Origin: Azophilus sp965200465 | GTDB lineage: Bacteria > Pseudomonadota > Gammaproteobacteria > Pseudomonadales > Azotimanducaceae | Direction of reading: 5' to 3' | Length of the DNA stretch: 64,000 nt | NCBI GenBank assembly: GCA_965200465.1 | Contig: OZ241358.1 | Location: 1,116,001 to 1,180,000, forward strand | Part shown: positions 21,065-28,700 of the stretch, piece after piece | Position numbering within the stretch: position 1 is the stretch's first letter | Layout: each line of letters begins with the position of its first letter | Position numbers and translations under genes: made by a program | The notes under the pieces: model-generated | What the model saw: the letters and a program-made list of their open reading frames with translations, nothing else | Told to the model about the DNA's origin: nothing | The model's database searches: none

Positions 21065-21156
21065 GGCTCGTCCTCTCTAAAGCCTCGATCAAAGAAGGCA
21101 TTGTGAATGGTTGCGCTGTCGGCTAGCTGCTCATCGAAATATCGCGTTGTTCTCAT
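21061..21156 (-). pseudogene. Shortened DUF4258-like partner of the DUF2283 gene
   Basis: 31 codons, MRTTRYFDEQLADSATIHNA and then FFDRGFREDEP. The opening resembles DUF4258 proteins (MRTTRYFxEQV), but the rest is missing. Its TGA overlaps the ATG of the DUF2283 gene (ATGA), the usual coupling of such pairs. It may still serve as a translated leader. Confidence 0.45.
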
Positions 21157-21175
21157 GCCGCTTCGGGCAATGGGC

Positions 21176-22498
21176 TTAGCGTAGGAATTCCAGCGGCTTT
21201 CCCCAAGGGCCTGGCAGCAACTTGCCGTCTTGGAAGCGCAGCGCCCCGTTTACCCAGGTGGCCTTGATGCGGTGGCTGAATTCGATGCCGGCGAAGGGGC
21301 TCCAGCCGCATTTGGCGAATAGACCGGTGCCGCCGTCGGCCTTGCCTTCCCGCACCAGCACCAAGTCGGCGTGGTAGCCCTCGCGCAGGAAGCCGCGCTC
21401 GCGCACGCCGAATAGCTGGGCGGGGGCGTGGGCGGTCTTTTGCACAATGGTGGGCAGGCTCAGCAGGCCGTTTTGGTGGTGTTCGAACAGGCTCAGCAGG
21501 GCGTGCTGCACCAAGGGCAGGCCGGCCGGCGCCTGCAGGTAGGGGCGGGCCTTCTCCTCCCTGGTGTGCGGGGCGTGGTCGGTGGCGATGACGTCGATGC
21601 GCCCGTCGTTGACCGCCTTGAGCAGGGCCTCGCGGTCCGCCGCGGTCTTGACGGCCGGGTTGCACTTGATGTCCGCGCCCTTTGCGGCGTACCAGCTGTC
21701 GTCGAAGAAGAGGTGATGCACGCAGGCTTCGGCGGTGATGCGCTTGTCGGCTGTGTCGCCCGCCGTGAACAGCGCCATTTCCCGGGCCGTGGTCAGGTGC
21801 AGCACATGCAGCTTGGCGCCGTGCCGCTTGGCCAGCCCCACGGCGAGGCTGGAGGATTTGTAGCAGGCTGCGGCGGAGCGGATGCGCGGATGCTCCGTCA
21901 TGGGGATGGCCTCCCCGTAGCGTTGCCGGGCGGCGGCCTCGTTGGCCAGAATGCTGGGGGTGTCCTCGCAGTGGGTGGCTATCAGCAGGGGGGATGAGGC
22001 GAAGACGCCCTCCAAGGCCTTGGGATCATCGACCAGCATGTTGCCGGTGCTGGCCCCCATGAACACCTTGACGCCGCAGGCGGTGGCCGGGTCAATGGAC
22101 TTGATGGCCTCCAGATTGTCGTTGGTGGCGCCCAAGTAGAAGGCGAAATTGGCGTGGGAGCGGCCTTCGGCCCGGCGCCGCTTGTCGTCCAAGGCGGCTT
22201 GGCTGATGGTGCGCGGGTTGCAGTTGGGCATCTCCATGTAGCTGGTGACGCCGCCGGCCACCGCCGCTGCGGACTCGCTGGCGATGTCCCCTTTGTGGGT
22301 GAAGCCCGGCTCCCGGAAATGCACTTGGTCGTCGATCATGCCGGGCAGCAGGTAGGCGCCGGCAGCGTCGAAAGTCTCGCAATCCTGGTTCGGGGCTGCG
22401 CCCACCGCGGCGATGCGGCCGTTTTCGATTAGCAGGTCGCCTTCCCGGACCGCGCCTTCGTTGACGAGGCGGGCGTTGACGATGCGCAGCTTGCTCAC
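21176..22498 (-). CDS. pyrC: Dihydroorotase (or close amidohydrolase)
   Basis: 440 residues, amidohydrolase superfamily. It would close carbamoyl-aspartate to dihydroorotate in pyrimidine synthesis. Visible metal-site motifs: VHFREPGFTHKGD (the HxH position reads VHF, since DDQVHFR replaces the usual DxHvHxR), GVKVFMGASTGNM (the lysine segment), LIATHCED, LHVLHLTTAREM, and IDVIATDHAPHT with the catalytic Asp. PNCNPRTISQAALDDKRRRA fits type I dihydroorotases. The first His of the HxH pair is replaced (DDQVH), a departure from the standard DVHVH. Together with the RidA-like neighbour, this leaves room for another cyclic-amide substrate. ATG 22498 overlaps the end of the RidA-like gene, so the two form an operon. 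Confidence 0.82.
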   Translation of the reverse strand: MSKLRIVNARLVNEGAVREGDLLIENGRIAAVGAAPNQDCETFDAAGAYLLPGMIDDQVHFREPGFTHKGDIASESAAAVAGGVTSYMEMPNCNPRTISQAALDDKRRRAEGRSHANFAFYLGATNDNLEAIKSIDPATACGVKVFMGASTGNMLVDDPKALEGVFASSPLLIATHCEDTPSILANEAAARQRYGEAIPMTEHPRIRSAAACYKSSSLAVGLAKRHGAKLHVLHLTTAREMALFTAGDTADKRITAEACVHHLFFDDSWYAAKGADIKCNPAVKTAADREALLKAVNDGRIDVIATDHAPHTREEKARPYLQAPAGLPLVQHALLSLFEHHQNGLLSLPTIVQKTAHAPAQLFGVRERGFLREGYHADLVLVREGKADGGTGLFAKCGWSPFAGIEFSHRIKATWVNGALRFQDGKLLPGPWGKPLEFLR

Positions 22499-22971
22499 GG
22501 GTGGATGAGGACCTCGCCCTCCACCTCCACCGGCGCCGCGAAGGGCAGTTCGGCCAGCCCCACGGCGGAGCGGGCGTGGGCGCCCACCTCCGGGCCGAAC
22601 ACTTCCAGAATCAACTCGGAGCAGCCGTTGACCACCGAGGGCAGGGCGTTGAACCCAGGGGCGGCGTTGACCATGCCGAACAGCTTCACCCAGCCGGCCA
22701 CCCGGTCCAGGCCGCCAAGCGCCGCTTGCAGGCTGGCCAGCAGCCCCAGGCCCACCTTGCGGGCGGCGGCGTAGCCCTCCTCTGCGCTGACCTCCGCGCC
22801 GACCTTGCCCAAGGGTTTGGCCACCTTGCCGTCCGCATCCAGGGGCAGGTGCCCGGAAAGCACCGCCCGCCGCCCATGAATGCGCACCAACTCAAAGGGC
22901 AGGGGGCCGATGCTCATCGGCTTGGGCAGCAGGATGCCCAGTTCCTGCAGGCGTTTTTCGACTTGTCCCAT
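22495..22971 (-). CDS. RidA/YjgF-like family protein
   Basis: About 158 residues starting MGQVEKRLQELGILLPKPMS; an upstream ATG at 23001 is possible. The segments LVRIHGRRAVLSGHLPLDAD, VGLGLLASLQAALGGLDRVA, GWVKLFGMVNAAPGFNALPS and SAVGLAELPFAAPVEVEGEV match the longer RidA subfamily (trimeric YjgF/YER057c/UK114). Typical RidA proteins deaminate reactive enamines; members of this longer group often lack the substrate-binding Arg, and I do not see the CxxxR form here. The stop overlaps the dihydroorotase start, so they are co-translated. The exact substrate is unknown. Confidence 0.8.
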   Translation of the reverse strand: MGQVEKRLQELGILLPKPMSIGPLPFELVRIHGRRAVLSGHLPLDADGKVAKPLGKVGAEVSAEEGYAAARKVGLGLLASLQAALGGLDRVAGWVKLFGMVNAAPGFNALPSVVNGCSELILEVFGPEVGAHARSAVGLAELPFAAPVEVEGEVLIHP

Positions 22972-23037
22972 CCGTCCGCTTTCCGCCTTAAGCCGCTTCA
23001 CGCATGGGAAGGACCTTGGGCTGGGGCCGTCCCCGGT

Positions 23038-23286
23038 TCAGGTTGCCGCGTCGTTGGCGGAGCGCCCCGTGAAGCCTTCGAACAGGCCCTCGAGCCTCGC
23101 CATTCGCTCCCTGAGGTCGCCGAAGTCGTTGCGCAGGTCACGCACGTCATTGCGCACGTCCCGCACCTCCCCGCGCACGTCGCGCACCTCCTCGCGCAAT
23201 CCCCTCGCCACATTGAGGATCAGCCCGGCCAAGGCCACCCCAACGGCAAGCAGCGCCACCATCATGGTCACCAATTCAACGCTCAT
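23038..23286 (-). CDS. Small membrane-anchored coiled-coil protein
   Basis: 82 residues. One N-terminal membrane helix (VELVTMMVALLAVGVALAGL) is followed by a heptad-repeat coiled coil (REEVRDVRGEVRDVRNDVRD) and a C-terminal motif LRERMARLEGLFEGFTGR. The same tail motif occurs in the protein at 63663 (LRERMARIEVIIEGFTGQ), so the two are members of one family. Likely a tail exposed to the cytoplasm or periplasm that forms trimers or larger bundles. No function is assigned. Confidence 0.7.
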   Translation of the reverse strand: MSVELVTMMVALLAVGVALAGLILNVARGLREEVRDVRGEVRDVRNDVRDLRNDFGDLRERMARLEGLFEGFTGRSANDAAT

Positions 23287-23361
23287 CGGACCTCCAAAAA
23301 ACCATGCCCACTGCCTTGCAGGGTATCAGACCAAGCCTCCATTGCGCCAGCCCTGAAGGGA

Positions 23362-23820
23362 TCACCGCCTTGCGGCCGTTCCCAAATGCTCAATTTCAAC
23401 GCCGCCCCAACGGCGCTGCAAGTATTCGGCGACGAGCCTCCGGTGGCAATCCAGCGGCTCCTGTTCGGCGCACATTACTGCAACGCGCTGTTTCCGTGCG
23501 CTGTCCAGCAAGCGGGCGACGCCGGTCCGAAAGCCGCTGGTTTGGGCCACGCGCTCGTAGCGGATGCGCCCATTCTCGTAGCAGGCCGGGTCGGCTGGGC
23601 GCCCGCCGAGTTCGCGCCCGAAGTAGAAGTAGTCGAGGCCCGCCCCCTGCAGCGCCTCGGCAAGCGCCTGGCGGCTGAAGTGGGGGCAGTAGCGGCTGTA
23701 GGGCGCGGAATGCACGTCGGCCACCGCTGCGACGCGGCGCCGGCGCAGCAACGCCAAGAAGTCCCGCAAGCTGTGGTTGGAGTGGCCGATGGTGAAAATG
23801 GAAATGGAGTTGTCCCTCAT
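23362..23820 (-). CDS. DUF488 family protein
   Basis: 152 residues. IFTIGHSNHSLRDFLALLRR, VADVHSAPYSRYCPHFSRQA, YFYFGRELGGRP and VAVMCAEQEPLDCHRRLVAE are the conserved DUF488 segments, including the invariant IGHS, the D(V)RxxPxSR-like block and the CxExxPxxCHR block. Length is normal. Biochemical function is not established for the family. The gene stands alone. Confidence 0.9.
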   Translation of the reverse strand: MRDNSISIFTIGHSNHSLRDFLALLRRRRVAAVADVHSAPYSRYCPHFSRQALAEALQGAGLDYFYFGRELGGRPADPACYENGRIRYERVAQTSGFRTGVARLLDSARKQRVAVMCAEQEPLDCHRRLVAEYLQRRWGGVEIEHLGTAARR

Positions 23821-23839
23821 AACAGCCGCGCCCCCGCCG

Positions 23840-24145
23840 TCAGGAACGGTCGCACTCCATTATGGCCGCAATCAGCTTGTGGCAGAAGCCGTCGTATGCC
23901 TCTCCTAGGCTAATGGTCAAGTAGCATTCGCCGATCTCGTAGGAGCCATCCGATTTCGTCAGATGCGCGCGCTCATAAACTGGGTCGGTCACCCAGAGCG
24001 CATAGTCCCTGTGCGCATGGATGAATCGCCCCTGCACGCGACGCTTCGAATTGCCGAAGGCCTCGCCCGGCGCAAACACTTTGAGTGCAAGCCGCTCTAG
24101 GTGAATCAATCGCAATGAACCGGAAACGGCCTTCAGATTCGCCAT
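23840..24145 (-). CDS. Unknown protein, possibly 5'-truncated
   Basis: 101 residues from ATG 24145. It includes VFAPGEAFGNSKRRVQGRFI and YALWVTDPVYERAHLTKSDG, then YEIGECYLTISLGEAYDG. I do not recognise the family. The same frame stays open upstream as protein-like sequence (DWRNQTALDGHHTYSGINDK) for about 30 codons without a start, up to a stop near 24238. The original gene was therefore probably longer and lost its 5' end where the promoter of the divergent gene at 24294 now lies. Confidence 0.5.
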   Translation of the reverse strand: MANLKAVSGSLRLIHLERLALKVFAPGEAFGNSKRRVQGRFIHAHRDYALWVTDPVYERAHLTKSDGSYEIGECYLTISLGEAYDGFCHKLIAAIMECDRS

Positions 24146-24293
24146 TGGAACCTTGTCGTTGATGCCGCTGTAGGTATGGTGGCCGTCAAGAGCTGTTTGG
24201 TTGCGCCAGTCGGTGAGGGTTGGCGGCGGCGCTCATGCTACAATGCGCGGCGCGGGCGGTGACGCCCTCGATTTCGGCACCTAGGGGAAATTC

Positions 24294-25577
24294 ATGGGGA
24301 AGCTGGTCCCAAGCGTCTTGTTGGCGGCGTTCGCCGCCCTGTTCGCCGAAACCGCCTTTGCCGCCGATCCCTATTGGACATGCGACCCTGCGGAGGGCCG
24401 CATCCGCCAAGTGCGCTGCACCTTCTTCTTTGATGAGGACAGCCGTCCCTCCGTGGAGAGGGGAACCATTGAAGGCTTCGTCCATCCTCCCTATTGCACA
24501 AAACCCTTGCCCGAACCGGAAGTGCGGGTTCGTCCAGCGCCCGGCTTGGTGGTGGTGAGCGCGGACGGGGCGACCTACACCTACACCGCTGCCGACAACA
24601 CCCCCCCCGCCTACTTGGTTGCCTTGACGACGCTGGTGACCGGAGGAGGACGCTCCCTGCCGGTTACGAGCGCCTGCTTCACCGTTGACCCGGTGAACGG
24701 GGCCACGCCAGGCGGTACGCAGGTGGTCACGCCGGGGACGGGAAGCAAAATCTGGCGGGTGCCGCACTTCTTTGCGGTCGAATACCGCAACACGCACAGC
24801 TTCGTGCGCATCGTCAACCTGTCCGCCACGGACAGCATCTTCACCGTCAAGGCCTATGACGAGACGGGCAGCGCCCGCTTCACGCCGCTGCGCATCAGCG
24901 TGGCCGCGGAGAGCGCCGCAGCCTTCAATTCGCGGGACTTGGAGTTCAACGACGACGACAAGTTCCTTGAGGGCGAGTTCGTGGCGAACGGCCGCGGCGA
25001 TTGGCGCCTGGACATCACCCCCTCCACCTCCACGCCCCTGGACAACACCCAATACTACGTCGGCGCCTACGCCCGCACCGAGGGGGACTTCCTGACCAAC
25101 ATGGGCGAATACGCCCGCGCCCTTCCGAACGGGGACGATCTGGTGCGGCCCAACCTTTACGTCCTGCCGTCGTTCAATCCGGCCGGCAACAGAACCAAGG
25201 TGAGCAACCTGCGGCTTTCCAACCTTGCGGACTCCGCCTCCAGCGACTTCGCCTTGGTGGCCATATCGGACCGCGGGCTGTTCCGAGCCGCACGGCTGCC
25301 GGAGATGGCCGCCAAAGCAACGCGCATGTGGAGCGCGGAGGAAGTGGAGGCCATGCTTTCTCCCGGCGGCGGCAGCATTGGCGGCAAGCAAACCCTCATC
25401 ATCGGCGGCCCGGAGGCCTTGGTGACGCATTTGCTGCAGTCCAAGGACGCTGCGGAGGGCACCGACGGCCTGTGGACCAACCTCTCCGCCGTGACCAACA
25501 GCGCCGGCGCCATCGGCGCCGAGCAGGCGCGGCGCTTGTGGGCCAAGGGCCTGGCCACCGGCCTGCAGGGCGGCTAG
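24294..25577 (+). CDS. Secreted protein of unknown function
   Basis: 427 residues with a clear signal peptide (MGKLVPSVLLAAFAALFAET, cleavage after AFA). The mature protein has paired Cys residues near its start (WTCDPAEGRIRQVRCTFFFD), and a beta-rich body with HSFVRIVNLSATDSIFTVKA and PNLYVLPSFNPAGNRTKVSN, like extracellular beta-sandwich proteins that present FVRIVN-type strands. No catalytic motif is visible. It is followed by another secreted protein in the same direction after 176 bases, and both are probably exported to the periplasm or cell surface. Confidence 0.75.
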   Translation: MGKLVPSVLLAAFAALFAETAFAADPYWTCDPAEGRIRQVRCTFFFDEDSRPSVERGTIEGFVHPPYCTKPLPEPEVRVRPAPGLVVVSADGATYTYTAADNTPPAYLVALTTLVTGGGRSLPVTSACFTVDPVNGATPGGTQVVTPGTGSKIWRVPHFFAVEYRNTHSFVRIVNLSATDSIFTVKAYDETGSARFTPLRISVAAESAAAFNSRDLEFNDDDKFLEGEFVANGRGDWRLDITPSTSTPLDNTQYYVGAYARTEGDFLTNMGEYARALPNGDDLVRPNLYVLPSFNPAGNRTKVSNLRLSNLADSASSDFALVAISDRGLFRAARLPEMAAKATRMWSAEEVEAMLSPGGGSIGGKQTLIIGGPEALVTHLLQSKDAAEGTDGLWTNLSAVTNSAGAIGAEQARRLWAKGLATGLQGG

Positions 25578-25753
25578 CTGGGGGCCAGTCGTCCCAGCGG
25601 AGGCTGAGTTTGCGCCGCCAAGCCCGTCCGTTGCCTAGGCCATCCTTTTGCAGGGCGGCGCTGGGCGATTGCGCGTCCGCTGCGCTGCGCCGCCGTCGCC
25701 CATGCCTTGGAAAGCCTTGGTTGGCGGGGCAACCCGCCCCTGAAAGCGGCTTC

Positions 25754-28700
25754 ATGTTTGCTGGCGCATGGCGCCGCTTGTTGGGCGCCGCCGCGGGCAT
25801 CTGCTGCGCCTTGGCGGCGGCCCAGGCTGCCGCTCAGGCTCCGGACCTGGCGGTGGAGGGGGTCGTCGTAAGCGACCGAACGCTCAACACCGGGCAGTCC
25901 TTCAATTTGCGGGCGGCGGTGGTCAACCGTGGCAACGACGATGCCGCAGGCACGACCTTAACGTACTACCGCTCCGATGACGCCACCTTGGCGCGCACAG
26001 GGATGAACCCCGACGAGCCAGTGGGCATGGACCTCGTAAGGGAAATCCGCTGGAGCGCAGCCTTCGACGAAGAGGACCTGACTTCGCGGGAGGACATTCA
26101 GTTGGCTGCGCCGATGATGGCGGGCGGCTATTACTACTACGCCTGCGTTCCCAACGGCGTGTCCGGGGACCCCAACATGGCCAACGACTGCTCGGCCTCG
26201 GCTTCGACGGAAGCAGTGCGCGTGTTGGTGGGCGATGTCCCGGACCTTTCCGTGGAGGGGCCTTCGGTCTCGGTCACAGACGGCCTAGTCGGACCAGGGC
26301 AGACCTTCAACTTCCGGGTGGGGGTGGTCAACGGCGGCAACGGGGACTCGGCGGCGACCACCCTGCGCTACTACCGCTCCGATAACAATACCTTGATGCG
26401 CACAGGGATGGATGCCGACCAGGAAGTGGGCACGGACGCCGTGGAGGCGCTTGACGCCAGCGATTGGCCGATGCCGGTGCCGCCGTTGGATGAATCCTCA
26501 AGGTCCCGCGAAGACATCGACCTGACCGCGCCGGAGACTGCGGGCACTTACTACTACTTCGCCTGCGTTGACGACGTGCTCGACGAAACCGCCACCGGAA
26601 ACAACTGCACGGCGGGCTTGGAGATCGAGGTTCGGGGAACGCCGGACTTGCAGATCGAATCCCCCGCGGTCAGCTCCAACGCTCTGGTTTTGGGGCAAGC
26701 CTTCACCCTAAGCGCCAGGGTGCTCAACGCCGGCGACGGCGCCGCGGCCGCCACCACGCTGCGCTACTACCGTTCAGCGAACATGACCATTGACGACACG
26801 GACGTGCAGGTGGGCACGGACGCGGTGGGCCAGCTAGCCGCCATGGGCCGTTCGCCAGGGATGGACATCGAACTGAACGCGCCCGCGTCCGCCGGCACCT
26901 ACTACTACGGGGTCTGCGTTGACGCAGTGGCGGGCGAAACCGACAGAGACGACAACTGCTCCGCGGGCCTGCGGGTGGAGGTCTCCGCCCCCCCGGACCT
27001 TGAAGTGGCGGCGCTTGCGGTGAGCGACATCACGCTGAACGGGGGGCAGTCCTTCAACCTAAGCACGGCCGTCATGAACAACGGCCCCGGCGACGCCCCG
27101 GCCACCGTCTTGCGCTACTACCGCACCGCCACCGCCGCCATCGACCGAACCGTTGACGACGCAGTGGGAACGGACGGCGTAAGGGCAATCCCTTGGAGCG
27201 CGGCCTTTGACGAGGAGGACCTAACTTCCCGAGAGGACATTCAGTTGGCGGCGCCGGCGATGGCGGGCGACTACTACTACTACGCCTGCGTCGGCCCCGT
27301 GGTTGGGGATTCCGACACCAGCAACGACTGCTCGGAGGCGGTGCGCCTGTTGGTGGGCGATGTCCCCGACCTTGCGGTGGAGGCGGCTTCCGTCAGCGAC
27401 GACGTGCTGGGGCCGGGGCAGACATTCAACTTCAGGGTGGCGGTGGTCAACCGCGGCGACGGGGACTCGGCGGCGACCACCCTGCGCTACTACCTCTCCG
27501 ATGACAACACTCTGGAGCTTACGGGGATGGACCCCGACGAGCTAGTGGGCACGGACGCCGTTGCAGCGCTTGACGCCAGCGATTGGCCGGCGCCGGAACC
27601 GCCTTTGGAGGCATCCTCAAGGTCCCGTGAGGACATTGACCTAGATGCGCCGGAGACTGCGGGCGCCTATTACCTCTTCGCCTGCGTTGACGACGTGCCC
27701 GCCGAAACCGCCACCGCCAACAACTGCACGGCGGGCTTGCAAGTCGAGGTTCGGGGAGCGCCGGACCTGCAGATCGAGCTGCTGTCGGTCAGCAACGACG
27801 ACCTGTCCGTGGGGCAGGCGTTCACCTTGGGCGCCACCGTGTTCAACGCCGGCGACGGCGCCGCGGCCGCCACCACGCTGCGCTACTACCGTTCGACGGA
27901 CGCCCGCATCTCCCCCGATGTCGATGTGCTGGTGGGCACTGACCGGGTGCGCGCCCTGGCCACCGTCCACACAACGCCGAGGAACCCCTCGGCGGAGTCG
28001 CGGGAGGAAATTGCACTGAACGCCCCGGCGTCCGCCGGCATCTACTACTACGGGGTCTGCGTTGACGCCGCGGTGGGCGAAACCGAAACCGACGACAACT
28101 GCTCCGCGGGCTTGCGGGTGGAGGTCTCCGCCCCCCCGGACCTTGAGGTGGCGGCGCCCGCGGTGAGCGACATAACGCTGAACGGGGGGCAGTCCTTCAA
28201 CCTAAGCACGGCCGTCATGAACAACGGCCCCGGCGACGCCCCGGCCACCGTCTTGCGCTACCACCGCGCCGCCACCGCCGCCATCAACCGAACCGTTGAC
28301 GTCGAAGTGGGAACGGACGGCGTAAGGCCAATCCCCTGGAGTGCGGGCTCCGATGCAGAGGATCTAACCTCCCGAGAGAACATTCGGTTGACTGCGCCGA
28401 TGGCGGCGGGCGACTACTACTACTACGCCTGCGTTGACGCCGTGCATGGGGATTCCGACGCCAACAACGACTGCTCGGAGGCGGTGCGCCTGTTGGTGGG
28501 CGATGTCCCCGACCTTGCGGTGGAGGCGGCTTCGGTCAGCAATGCCGCGCCGGGGCCGGGGCGGGCATTCAACTTCCGGGCGGTGGTGGTCAACCGCGGC
28601 GACGGGGACTCGGCGGCGACCACCCTGCGCTACTACCTCTCCGAGGACAACGCCCTGGTGCGCATGGGCGCGAACGCCGATCAATTGGTGGGCACGGACG

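Noticed and set aside
25001..25753. N-terminal extension of the CARDB protein to 25001
   Set aside because: It overlaps the preceding secreted-protein gene in another frame, has low-complexity Arg/Pro-rich sequence, and the ATG at 25754 gives a proper signal peptide.
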